Shown piece after piece: positions 16,532-24,829 of a DNA stretch of 64,000 bases. The notes under the pieces are model-generated. The model did no database searches, was not told the origin of the DNA, and saw only the letters and a program-made list of their open reading frames with translations. The DNA is from JAVBJV01 sp031555315. Its GTDB lineage: Bacteria > Pseudomonadota > Alphaproteobacteria > Acetobacterales > Acetobacteraceae. Position 1 is the stretch's first letter; the number at the start of each line of letters is the position of its first letter. Both the position numbers and the translations under genes were made by a program. The stretch covers positions 1-64,000 of the forward strand of contig JAVBUO010000011.1 of assembly GCA_031555315.1 (NCBI GenBank), in the 5' to 3' direction.

Positions 16532-18109
16532 TTAATCCTCCCGCACATAAATGCTGTATTGCTCCACTGTCGCGGCTTGGCGGTAATGTGTCCAGAGCTC
16601 GGCGAACAAGGGATGGCGGGAAAAATATTCGATGAAGTCGAATTCCTGCCCGCACCACGGAATCCCGGGCACCCGCGACACCAGAATGACGCTGGGCGGC
16701 GCAGCGGCAGCGTCTTCGGCGACGGTGCGGTACATGAAGAACTCGGCGCGGGACATTTCCCAAACCTCGCGATAGCGCCGCCCGTCCGGCAGGCATTCAC
16801 TGTTCGTGCCCTGCAGCAGCCACAGATTCATGGTGCGCAGCGTCGATCTGGCGTGCGCGTAATTGATCGCCGGATAGACCGGGTAAATGTCCGGCGTCAG
16901 CAGCAGTACCCGCTCGCCATACGCGTATTCGCGCAGCGCATCGGTCAGCCGGCCGGCGATCGAAGACGGATACGTCATCTCGCGCCACGGCGCTTCGCCC
17001 ACCGCCAGTGCGCGCTCGGCGAACACCAGCGACAGCACGGCGACCGTCAGATGCGGCGGCGCGATGCTGTAGCGGTCCAGAAACCGTGCGGCGAGGGTCA
17101 GCACCGTGGCGATGGTGAACAGTTCGATCGGCAGTACGTGGTACGACCATCCCTTGTGCTGTGCGATGGCCGACATCAACGCGGCAACCGCCCCCAGAAA
17201 CAGCATGCGCGGCACGCCGGGCCGGCGCATGGCGAACCAGGCGATGGGCAGCATCGCCGGCCAGATCACCGCCCCCAGCCGGTCCGTGAAGATGATCCAG
17301 AACAGCGACTGGTTGCCCAGATCGACGTAATGCTCCCAGACCAGCGGCACCACGCTGTTGAAATAGGCGGGCAGCAGGATCGGAATCGACACCGCATACA
17401 GCACGAAAAACGCCGCCATGACCCAAGGGACCGGATTGCGCAGCGCCCGCCAGCCCAGCCCCAGCAGCACTGCCAGTTCGACCAGCACCGGCAGCGCCAG
17501 AAAATGCGGCTTCAGCGCCAAACCGACCGCCGCCGTCAGCGCGGTGGCGATCTGCAGTCTGGGTATTTCACCACGCGCCCGGCGCACCGCCGCCAGGATG
17601 TAGGGCAGCGACATCATCGCCATCAGATGTTCGCGCTGCCCAAAATCGTACCCCGCCGTCAGCAGGAACAGAACGGGCAGGACATCCAGCAACGCACACT
17701 CGATGGCACCTTCACCGCGCGGATCGCGCACGCGCCGGGACAGGTACCAAATCCAGACTCCCAGCAACAGTACGCAGAGCTGGAACGCCAGCGGGCCGCT
17801 CAACGGCGTTACCGCGGCAATGGCCGCAGGGATCAGATTGAGGATGAAAATCAACGGCGGATTGACGTCGATCAGATCGACATACATCTGCTCGCCCGCC
17901 AGCCAGCGTTGCGAGAAATGCAACACACCCGCCACGTCGTGGTTGAGCGGCGGGGCCAGAATGGCCGGCAGAAAGACCAGTGCCGGCAACCAGGTCCAGA
18001 AGGCGCCGATATCCGGCAACCGCCAGAGTCTGGCGCGCTTTGCAGCCGGCCCGGTATCGGGTTTCATGTCGGTCAAGAGAGTATCCGGACTGTAATTTGC
18101 GCCATTCAT
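16532..18109 (-). CDS. Polytopic membrane protein, probable lipid-linked-sugar glycosyltransferase (GT-C-like)
   Basis: About 525 residues. The early loop after helix 1 reads PPLNHDVAGVLHFSQRWLAGEQMYVDLIDVNPPL. An Asp in this first periplasmic loop and the following DxNPP are typical of ArnT/PMT-type GT-C enzymes, which move sugars from polyprenyl phosphate. Many helices follow, then a soluble C-terminal part (about 400-525). The start is taken as ATG 18109; AGGGA lies very close upstream, and ATG 18067 is an alternative. The divergent ArnC-like and ArnE-like genes nearby would supply its donor. The target is unknown. Confidence 0.7.
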   Translation of the reverse strand: MNGANYSPDTLLTDMKPDTGPAAKRARLWRLPDIGAFWTWLPALVFLPAILAPPLNHDVAGVLHFSQRWLAGEQMYVDLIDVNPPLIFILNLIPAAIAAVTPLSGPLAFQLCVLLLGVWIWYLSRRVRDPRGEGAIECALLDVLPVLFLLTAGYDFGQREHLMAMMSLPYILAAVRRARGEIPRLQIATALTAAVGLALKPHFLALPVLVELAVLLGLGWRALRNPVPWVMAAFFVLYAVSIPILLPAYFNSVVPLVWEHYVDLGNQSLFWIIFTDRLGAVIWPAMLPIAWFAMRRPGVPRMLFLGAVAALMSAIAQHKGWSYHVLPIELFTIATVLTLAARFLDRYSIAPPHLTVAVLSLVFAERALAVGEAPWREMTYPSSIAGRLTDALREYAYGERVLLLTPDIYPVYPAINYAHARSTLRTMNLWLLQGTNSECLPDGRRYREVWEMSRAEFFMYRTVAEDAAAAPPSVILVSRVPGIPWCGQEFDFIEYFSRHPLFAELWTHYRQAATVEQYSIYVRED

Positions 18110-18179
18110 TCCCTGTCCGGCCCGTCTGTGCAAGGCCCCGGCCGTTGCGGCGCACGTAAAGACATGCCACACGAGGCGC

Positions 18180-18893
18180 ATGGAAGCGGCTGAATACGAC
18201 CTGATGGACGCTGCCGAGGCGCGCATGTGGTGGTACCGTGCGCTGCATATTCGCCTTATGATCGCACTGAACGATGTGACCGGCCCGGTCCTGGATGCCG
18301 GCTGTGGCACCGGCGGTCTGCTGGCACGGTTGCCGCACACGTGCGCGGCGGTCGGTCTGGAATATCATCCGCCCGCCGCCGCACGGGCCAGAGGCAAGAC
18401 GCAGCGCCCGGTGGTCGCCGGTTCCGTGAATGCGCTGCCGTTTGCCGGCAATGCCTTCGGCTGTGTGGTCTCGGCCGACGTGCTCTGCCACGCCGGGGTC
18501 GACCCGGCGGGCGCACTGGCAGAAATGCGCCGCGTGCTGCGCCCCGGCGGCCGTCTGGTGCTGAATCTGCCGGCTTACCAGTGGATGCTTTCCGCGCATG
18601 ACCGGCGCGTGCAGAATGCATACCGTTTTACCTATACAGGCGCCGCCCGGTTGCTGAAACAGGCAGGATTCTCCGCCATACGCGGGCGTTACTGGAACAG
18701 CCTGCTGTTTCCGTTGATGGCGGCTCAACGGCTGCTGCTGGCGGGTTCGCGGACGGCCAAATCCGATGTCGCGGACTTTCCACCTTGGCAGGACCGCCTG
18801 TTCTTCGGCATGACGGAATTCGAACGCCGCCTGCCCTTTGCGCTGCCTTTCGGCGGATCGTTGCTGCTGACGGCCGAAAAACCGGCTGAATGA
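18180..18893 (+). CDS. Class I SAM-dependent methyltransferase
   Basis: 237 residues. SAM-binding motif I is VLDAGCGTGGLLARLP (about 37-52), the acidic motif II lies in AVGLEYHPPA, and the post-motif region VVSADVLCHAGVDPAGALAEMRRVLRPGGRLVLNLP is characteristic. It is the first gene of a tight three-gene plus-strand run; its stop is 8 nt before the next start. The N-terminal sequence MWWYRALHIRLM resembles methyltransferases found next to dolichol-phosphate-mannose-like enzymes. Target unknown. Confidence 0.85.
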   Translation: MEAAEYDLMDAAEARMWWYRALHIRLMIALNDVTGPVLDAGCGTGGLLARLPHTCAAVGLEYHPPAAARARGKTQRPVVAGSVNALPFAGNAFGCVVSADVLCHAGVDPAGALAEMRRVLRPGGRLVLNLPAYQWMLSAHDRRVQNAYRFTYTGAARLLKQAGFSAIRGRYWNSLLFPLMAAQRLLLAGSRTAKSDVADFPPWQDRLFFGMTEFERRLPFALPFGGSLLLTAEKPAE

Positions 18894-18901
18894 GGACTGA
18901 T

Positions 18902-19855
18902 ATGGACACGCTCGCCCCCAACGGCCCCGGACTGTCGATCGTCGTTCCCGTCTATCGCGGGGCGGCGACCGTGGGAAAACTGGTCGAGGCCCTATCGGCG
19001 TTAAAGCCCGAGGGGGGGCTGGAAGTCGTCCTGGTGAACGACGGCAGCCCCGACAATTCCGACGAGGCCTGCCGCGCCCTGCTGCACAGCGCCACGATCC
19101 CGGTGACCTATGTCGAACATTCGCGCAATTACGGCGAGCATAACGCCGTGATGACCGGGCTGCGGCATGCGCGCGGCGCGTATGTCATCACCATGGACGA
19201 CGACCTGCAGAACCCGCCCGAGGAAGTGATCAAGCTCTACGACCATACGCGGCGCGGCAATTGGGACGTCGTCTACACGCGCTATGCCGTGAAACAGCAC
19301 GACAGCTGGCGCAATCTTGGCTCGCGCTTTGCCAACCGGGTGGCGGATTCGCTGCTGGACAAGCCCAAGGGCCTGTATTTGTGTTCGTTCCGCTGCATGT
19401 CGGCGATGGCGGTGCGCTCGATCTGCCGCTACGAAGGCCCGTATCCGTATGTGGACGGGCTGCTGATGCAAGTGACGCAGCGGATCGACAGCATCGAGGT
19501 GCAGCACCTGCCGCGCATGGAAGGGCGCTCGAACTACACGATGCGCCGCCTGATCCGGCTATGGCTGAACCTGGCGACCAATTTCTCGGTGCTGCCGCTG
19601 CGTCTGGCGGTGATTGCCGGCGCGATGATGGGGGTTCTGGGGTTGATCGCGGCGCTGGCCGTGATCATCGAGGCGCTGACCGGAGAAACGCCGTCCGGCT
19701 GGGCGTCGATGATGACGGTGACGCTGCTGATCGCCGGGATTCAGTTCATGATTCTCGGCATTCTCGGCGAATATGTCGGGCGCACCTTCCTGACCGCCAA
19801 CAGCAAGCCGCAGGGCAACGTGCGCGACGTACAGCGCGGCGGGAAAACGTCATGA
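18902..19855 (+). CDS. Polyprenyl-phosphate glycosyltransferase, GT2 (ArnC/DPM1-like)
   Basis: 317 residues. The GT-A fold opens with LSIVVPVYRGAATVGKLVEAL, the VNDGS motif follows, then MDDDLQNPPE (the metal-binding DxD region) and PYVDGLL. Two C-terminal membrane helices (LAVIAGAMMGVLGLIAALAV and MMTVTLLIAGIQFMILGILGEYVGR) are standard for this family. It makes polyprenyl-phosphate-sugar at the inner face of the membrane. The start is ATG 18902 because GAGG lies 6 nt upstream; ATG 18890 is possible. It overlaps the next gene by four bases (ATGA). Confidence 0.92.
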   Translation: MDTLAPNGPGLSIVVPVYRGAATVGKLVEALSALKPEGGLEVVLVNDGSPDNSDEACRALLHSATIPVTYVEHSRNYGEHNAVMTGLRHARGAYVITMDDDLQNPPEEVIKLYDHTRRGNWDVVYTRYAVKQHDSWRNLGSRFANRVADSLLDKPKGLYLCSFRCMSAMAVRSICRYEGPYPYVDGLLMQVTQRIDSIEVQHLPRMEGRSNYTMRRLIRLWLNLATNFSVLPLRLAVIAGAMMGVLGLIAALAVIIEALTGETPSGWASMMTVTLLIAGIQFMILGILGEYVGRTFLTANSKPQGNVRDVQRGGKTS

Positions 19856-20187
19856 GCACCTACTGGATCGCCCTCGTCGCCGCCATCGCCACCAGCATGG
19901 CCGGTCAGACCCTGTTGAAGGCCGGCGCTGCCGCCGAGAGCTTTTTCGCACAGCTATTCGACTGGCGGACGATGATCGGACTGTGCCTGTACGGCGGAGC
20001 TGCGATTCTTTATATCGTGGCGCTGCGGCGTATCCCGATGTCGGTCGCCCTGCCCTGCACCGCCGTGTCCTATATCGCCGCGGCGCTGATCGGGTATTTC
20101 GCATTCGGCGAGGCGCTCGGTGCGATGAAGATCGGCGCGTTGGCGCTCATCGCCGGCGGCGTCGTGCTGCTGGCCTTCAACGCGTAA
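19852..20187 (+). CDS. ArnE/EmrE-like small flippase subunit
   Basis: 111 residues with four hydrophobic helices in the SMR fold: AATSMAGQTLLKAGA in helix 1, LCLYGGAAILYIVALRRIPM in helix 2-3, and SVALPCTAVSYIAAALIGYF. The absence of the SMR helix-1 glutamate, together with the AQTLLK-like start, fits ArnE/ArnF-type flippase subunits that turn over polyprenyl-phosphate sugars. The ATGA overlap with the ArnC-like gene supports that role. Together with 18902-19855 and the GT-C-like gene 16532-18109 it forms a plausible make-flip-transfer set. Confidence 0.82.
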   Translation: MSTYWIALVAAIATSMAGQTLLKAGAAAESFFAQLFDWRTMIGLCLYGGAAILYIVALRRIPMSVALPCTAVSYIAAALIGYFAFGEALGAMKIGALALIAGGVVLLAFNA

Positions 20188-20212
20188 TCGAAGCCGGTCC
20201 GCCTTTCCCGTT

Positions 20213-21340
20213 TTACAGAGATTTCAACGCGCCACAGACGTGATCGACCTGCGCATCGCTCAGTTCCGCAAACAGCGGCAGACTGAAAATCTGCTGTGCG
20301 GCAAGTTCCGTATTCCGGCATGCCGCCGGTCCCATCGCGATACTGCCGCGATAAGCCGGCTGCTGATGGATCGGCACCGGATAATGGATCGCCGTCGCGA
20401 TTCCCTGTGCTTTCAGCCTGTCCTGCAACACTGCGCGCTCCGCCGAGCGCACGACATACTGATGGAACACATGCGTGGCACCGGCGCGGCGCACAGGCGG
20501 CGTAAGACACGTATTCTGCAACGCCGCATCATAACGCGCGGCGATCTGCTGGCGGCGCGCGTTACGCTGATCGAGCTGCGGCAGCAGTACACGCAATACC
20601 GCAGCGTGCAGCTCGTCGAGCCGTGAGTTCACACCCGCCAGATCCGAGATATAACGTTCCTTCCAGCCGTACTGGCGCAGCGCGCCGATCCGTTCGGCAA
20701 GTACCGTGTCGTTACACGTCAGCACGCCCGCATCGCCGAATGCCCCCAGGTTTTTGGTCGGATACAGCGAGAACGCCGAACATTCGGTCATCGTCCCCAC
20801 CTTGCGCCCGCCCAGTGTCGCACCGTGCGCCTGGCTGCAATCCTCGATCACCGCCACACCGTGTTTCGCCGCCGCCGCGCGGATCGGGTCGAGATCGGCG
20901 GGCTGCCCGTACAGATGCACCGGGATCACCGCACGAACCGGCGGCAGGCCGGGCGCGGCGTTTGCCAGAACATGCGCGAATTCGGCCGGGTCCATCGTGT
21001 AGGTCGCCGGATCGATATCGATCAGCACCGGCGTTGCCCCCACCATCTCGATCGCCGCCACGGTCGCCACCGCCGTATGGCTGACGGTCGCCACCGCCAT
21101 CCCCGGCCCGACGCCTAGCCCGCGCAGGCACAGCGCCAGCGCGTCGGTACCATTCGCACAGCCGACCGCATGCTTCATGCCGAGCCATGCCGCGAATTCG
21201 GCTTCGAACGCCGCATCTTCCTTGCCCAGAATATACCAGCCGGATTCCAGCACACGCCGGATCGCCTGATCGATCGCCGCCTGATGGGCGCGATAGACGG
21301 CGCCGGGATCGGCCTGTGGAACGCTAAGAACGTCGGTCAT
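20213..21340 (-). CDS. DegT/DnrJ/EryC1/StrS sugar aminotransferase (FdtB-like)
   Basis: 375 residues, PLP enzyme of nucleotide-sugar pathways. The PLP lysine lies in SLYPTKNLGAFGDAG, Asp and Gln/His contacts in VIEDCSQAHGA, and the substrate loop in NGTDALALCLRGLG. The PTKNLGAFGDAG form resembles the dTDP-keto-sugar 3-aminotransferases (FdtB, DesV). Its natural donor would be made by rfbA and rfbB at 24829-26757. The start is ATG 21340. The frame also runs upstream to 21457, but those 39 residues are the decayed end of another gene. It is cut off from the other sugar genes by a TonB receptor. Confidence 0.9.
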   Translation of the reverse strand: MTDVLSVPQADPGAVYRAHQAAIDQAIRRVLESGWYILGKEDAAFEAEFAAWLGMKHAVGCANGTDALALCLRGLGVGPGMAVATVSHTAVATVAAIEMVGATPVLIDIDPATYTMDPAEFAHVLANAAPGLPPVRAVIPVHLYGQPADLDPIRAAAAKHGVAVIEDCSQAHGATLGGRKVGTMTECSAFSLYPTKNLGAFGDAGVLTCNDTVLAERIGALRQYGWKERYISDLAGVNSRLDELHAAVLRVLLPQLDQRNARRQQIAARYDAALQNTCLTPPVRRAGATHVFHQYVVRSAERAVLQDRLKAQGIATAIHYPVPIHQQPAYRGSIAMGPAACRNTELAAQQIFSLPLFAELSDAQVDHVCGALKSL

Positions 21341-21361
21341 CGGAACAGCAACTTTCGATCG

Positions 21362-21445
21362 GAGATAAACGTCAAGACGCGGGCGGCACCAGGCCGGCGG
21401 CCGGTGCATCTCTTCTGCCAGCGTAACACGCGGATACTCAACCCC
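21362..21445 (-). pseudogene. Decayed 3' end of an NAD-epimerase gene
   Basis: In frame upstream of the aminotransferase lies a stretch reading GVEYPRVTLAEEMHRPPAWC and then RPRLDVYL. It matches the last residues of the epimerase at 23861-24829 (GWAPHVTLEEGLRRSLDWYR, then SRLDAYL). The DNA of the two copies is also alike, roughly three quarters by eye over about 80 bases. The stop after DAYL (TGA) has become CGA here. The original spacing to the aminotransferase ATG, about 20 nt, is what an operon junction would show. Confidence 0.8.
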
Positions 21446-21516
21446 GGCAAACGGCACCGGCCAGCAACAGACAGAGATTTAAACTTTTTTGGCATTTCTA
21501 CGGCAGGCATATTTAC

Positions 21517-21540
21517 AAATGAGAATTATTCGCATTATCA
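21517..21540 (+). promoter_or_regulatory. Probable Fur box
   Basis: The stretch AAATGAGAATTATTCGCATTATCA is an imperfect inverted repeat close to the Fur/iron-box consensus GATAATGATAATCATTATC. It lies about 65-85 bases upstream of the TonB-dependent receptor gene, so iron-repressed expression is likely. Confidence 0.72.
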
Positions 21541-21603
21541 ATAGTGATCTGTCACATAGAACGAAACGTTCTGCATTCCCGTAAAAGAAAAGGCTGACTT
21601 ACG

Positions 21604-23805
21604 ATGAGATGTCTCCCCGCCCTGTTCAGTCTGCTGGCGGCAAATCTTGTGTGTCCCGACTTTGTCCGGTCTTCGGCTGCCCAAACCGCCCCTGCCGGTT
21701 CGACGGGAGACGCAGCACCATCCGCCGCCGTGCAGTTGGAAGAAATCACCGTCGATGGCAATCGGGCGCGCGGCGTGACCCAGCCGCTGGGCGCACGCCC
21801 CGCGCAACCGGAAAACCTGCCCGTTCAGGTGCAACAGGCGGTAACGGTCATCGACCGTGCCGAGATCGAGCGCACCAATGCCGCGGGAACGCTGGACCTT
21901 CTGCACGATGTGCCGTCCCTCAGCATCAACCGGGCCGGTGGGATCAACGGCACCGTCTTTCTGCGCGGGCTGAACACCAACGACTTTCGCGTGCCGATGT
22001 TCATCGACGGCGATCGCTTCCGCGGGCGCAACACACTGCAACTGATGCTGGTCTCACCGTTCGAGATCGAGCGGATCGAAGTCGTGCGCGGTGGCGCGGC
22101 TTATATGTATGGCAGCGATGTACTGGGTGGGGCGATCAACATCGTCACCCGCCGTCCGCACGGGAATCCCAACGGGCCATGGCGTATTACCGGCGGCGAT
22201 ACGTTCCTGATGTACAACACCAACGGCAATGGCCTGCAGGCTGGCGGCAGCGTCACCGCCATGGGAGACGGGTTCGATCTGACCCTGAGCGCCAATGGCC
22301 GCCTGTCGGATGATTACCATTCCGGCGACGGTGTGATCGGCAACAGCGACTACAGGACCGGCGGCGGCGGCATCGTGCTGGGCTATGCGCCTTCCGACAA
22401 CCAGCGTGTCGAAGCGGCGTTTCGCATGGCCAGCGTGACGGATGGCCGCGCCAACGCACAGCCTGCCTATCCGCTGCTCACCAACCGCGACGCAACGATT
22501 CAGGTCTACACGGGGCGGGTATCGTACACGGGCGACTTCACCGAAGGCCCGTTCAGCCGTGTCGAGGCCAGCCTGTACCGCAACGAGTTCTTCACCAAGA
22601 TCACCAATGACAACCGCGTCAATCCACTTCAGGAAACCAACGCACGCAGTTACGTGCTTGGCCCGGCGGTCTGGGGCGGCCGGGTCGCCGGCACCATCCC
22701 GTGGCAGGACACCAGCACGACGATCGGTCTAGATTTCATCCGCGAAAGCCGCCCGGGCAGCGAAGCATCGTCCACCGTGACCAGACGCAATGCGGCGGGT
22801 AACGTGACCAGCGTAACCGAAAATTCGCGCAAACCTACCGGACCAGATGCCACGCAGCTCAATATCGGGGCGTTTGCGAACAGCAGTTGGAACCCGATCC
22901 CGCAATGGACGCTGACCGGCGCAGGACGGTTCGACTGGGTTCTATCGGATGTCGATACATCACCACTGGCCTCCCCCAACCTGCGTCCTGCATTCGAGGC
23001 GGCACAGAACACCACGGCCACCGCCACCACCGGTAATATCGGCCTGGCCTACAGACCGATCGACATGCTGGAGCTGACCGGCAGCATCGGAACCTCGTTC
23101 CGTTATCCGGTGACGATGGAAATGTTCGCCCAGGGACTGACGGGGACCACCTATACGATTCCGAACCCCGACCTGAAACCCGAATACGGCATCAACTACG
23201 AAGCCGGCGCGCGCCTCAATCTGCGCGATGCGACCATCCGCATGACAGCTTTCTACAGCAGCTATCGCGACTTGATCCTCAGCGTCCCGACCACCTACAT
23301 GGGGTATAACGCGACCCAGCGGCAGAATGTCGGCGAGGCGGAGATCGCCGGGATCGAAATGGACTGGCGCTGGCAATTCACCCCGTCGTGGAACCTGTTC
23401 GGCAGTGCCTCGGCGCTACGCGCCACCAACACGACGACGGATAAGCCCCTGCCCTATATTGCGCCATTCAGCGGACGCATCGGGCTGCAGTACGCACTGC
23501 CGGAGCGCGGCATGGCATTCACCGGCACTGTGGACTGGGGGGTGGCAAAAACACGGATCGACACGGCGCAGGAATTCGAAACCGGTGGTTATGCGATTCT
23601 CAATCTGGGGGCCGAGTTCCAGTTGAACCAGATGATCTCGCCCCGCCTCGGCAATACGACACTGGTGATGAACCTGAACAACCTGCTCAACACCAGCTAT
23701 CGCACGGCAGCAGCGGCGGCGAATACCCGCTATCCTGAAGGGCCGACCAATCCGCTTCTGGAACCGGGGCGCAGCTTTACAGTGTCGCTGCACACACGGT
23801 TCTGA
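21604..23805 (+). CDS. TonB-dependent outer-membrane receptor (probable siderophore/iron uptake)
   Basis: 733 residues. A signal peptide ends near SSAAQ. A plug domain contains the TonB-box-like EEITVDG near 46-52, VTVIDRAEIERTNAAGTLDLL, GINGTVFLRGL and IERIEVVRGGAAYMYGSDVLGGAINIVT. A 22-strand barrel follows, with late NPDLKPEYGINYEAGARL and a C-terminal aromatic end TVSLHTRF. The substrate is unknown; the Fur box upstream points to ferric siderophores. An AAGG site lies upstream of the ATG. It is a single gene placed between the dTDP-sugar genes and the aminotransferase that should adjoin them. Confidence 0.94.
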   Translation: MRCLPALFSLLAANLVCPDFVRSSAAQTAPAGSTGDAAPSAAVQLEEITVDGNRARGVTQPLGARPAQPENLPVQVQQAVTVIDRAEIERTNAAGTLDLLHDVPSLSINRAGGINGTVFLRGLNTNDFRVPMFIDGDRFRGRNTLQLMLVSPFEIERIEVVRGGAAYMYGSDVLGGAINIVTRRPHGNPNGPWRITGGDTFLMYNTNGNGLQAGGSVTAMGDGFDLTLSANGRLSDDYHSGDGVIGNSDYRTGGGGIVLGYAPSDNQRVEAAFRMASVTDGRANAQPAYPLLTNRDATIQVYTGRVSYTGDFTEGPFSRVEASLYRNEFFTKITNDNRVNPLQETNARSYVLGPAVWGGRVAGTIPWQDTSTTIGLDFIRESRPGSEASSTVTRRNAAGNVTSVTENSRKPTGPDATQLNIGAFANSSWNPIPQWTLTGAGRFDWVLSDVDTSPLASPNLRPAFEAAQNTTATATTGNIGLAYRPIDMLELTGSIGTSFRYPVTMEMFAQGLTGTTYTIPNPDLKPEYGINYEAGARLNLRDATIRMTAFYSSYRDLILSVPTTYMGYNATQRQNVGEAEIAGIEMDWRWQFTPSWNLFGSASALRATNTTTDKPLPYIAPFSGRIGLQYALPERGMAFTGTVDWGVAKTRIDTAQEFETGGYAILNLGAEFQLNQMISPRLGNTTLVMNLNNLLNTSYRTAAAAANTRYPEGPTNPLLEPGRSFTVSLHTRF

Positions 23806-23815
23806 TAAGCGGACC

Positions 23816-23852
23816 GCACGGCACTGTGCTGCATGGAGGCACAGTGCCGTGC
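23816..23852. terminator. Large inverted repeat between receptor and epimerase
   Basis: Fourteen-base perfect stem GCACGGCACTGTGC/GCACAGTGCCGTGC with a 9-nt loop, 10 nt after the receptor stop and 9 nt from the convergent epimerase stop. No T-tract on either side; probably a shared transcription barrier. Confidence 0.65.
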
Positions 23853-23860
23853 ACTTCCGG

Positions 23861-24829
23861 TCAGAGATAAGCGTCAAGGCGCGAACGATACCAGTCCAGC
23901 GACCGGCGCAACCCTTCTTCCAGCGTAACATGCGGCGCCCAGCCGGTTGCAGCGCGGAATGCGCTATCGTCGGCGACATAGGAACCGATATCGATCTTCG
24001 CACGCTCGGCGGGGAAGACGTGCGTGTCGTAACGCCCACTGCCATTCACGGCGATCAGTATACCGGCCAGATCTTTCAGCGAGACCGGCGGCGAACCGCC
24101 CAGATTGAACACCTGCCCCGCACACGCCTTCACGCTGGCGGCGCGCAGGAACGCATCGGCCACGTCGTCGGCATAGGCCAGATCGCGCTGCTGTTCTCCG
24201 CCCCACACTTCGAACGCCGCGCCTTCCAGCACGCGCCGCAGCCAGACACCGAGGAAGGTCTGCTTTGCGTCCCTGATGCGCAGGCGTGGACCGTAGCAAT
24301 TGGTCAGACGCAACGCGGACACGTGCCGCCCATGCACCTTGTGCTCCAGCAGCCAGTATTGTTCCGCCGCAAATTTCGCCACGCCGTTGGCATCGGGCGG
24401 TGCAATCGGATGCGCTTCGTTCACCGGCAGGTATTGCGGTTTGCCGTATAGCTGCCGCGTCGACGCATACACCACACGCGCAGCGGGAGATCCGCTCCGC
24501 AGCGCCAGAATCAGACGCAGACGCACGCGTGCATTGTGATCCAGATCGCCGATCGGGTCGGCCTGGCTGCCCATATGACTGGTCTGCGCGGCCAGGTCGA
24601 ACACCGCATCCAGCCCCGTGCAGATTTGCGTCAGGTCGGCCTCGCGCAGATCGGCTTCGATCAGTTGCGCGTTACAGCCCAGCAGATTGGCACGATTGGC
24701 GCCGGTCTCGGCAAACATCGCATCCAGCGCGATCACCTGCGCGCCCTGCTGCGCCAGGATGTGACACAACGTGGCGCCCAGAAACCCCGCACCACCGGTG
24801 ACCAGAACGCGCTTGCCCGCCCAGTGCAT
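23861..24829 (-). CDS. NAD-dependent epimerase/dehydratase (extended SDR)
   Basis: 322 residues. The NAD fold begins VLVTGGAGFLGATLCHILA. Later comes VVYASTRQLYG. The usual YxxxK active site is replaced by NGVAK in PPDANGVAKFAAEQ, so the catalytic Tyr is Asn; an N-G-x-x-K form occurs in a subset of nucleotide-sugar SDRs. It probably modifies a dTDP-keto-sugar, but the exact product is not clear. Its ATG overlaps the rfbA stop. The gene order is rfbB-rfbA-epimerase on the minus strand. A diverged copy of its 3' end lies at 21362-21445. Confidence 0.85.
   Translation of the reverse strand: MHWAGKRVLVTGGAGFLGATLCHILAQQGAQVIALDAMFAETGANRANLLGCNAQLIEADLREADLTQICTGLDAVFDLAAQTSHMGSQADPIGDLDHNARVRLRLILALRSGSPAARVVYASTRQLYGKPQYLPVNEAHPIAPPDANGVAKFAAEQYWLLEHKVHGRHVSALRLTNCYGPRLRIRDAKQTFLGVWLRRVLEGAAFEVWGGEQQRDLAYADDVADAFLRAASVKACAGQVFNLGGSPPVSLKDLAGILIAVNGSGRYDTHVFPAERAKIDIGSYVADDSAFRAATGWAPHVTLEEGLRRSLDWYRSRLDAYL

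Noticed and set aside
15653..18193. Plus-strand open frame of 846 codons
   Set aside because: It runs antisense to the dehydratase and glycosyltransferase genes and is rich in R, Q, H and P, as expected for a GC-rich shadow frame.
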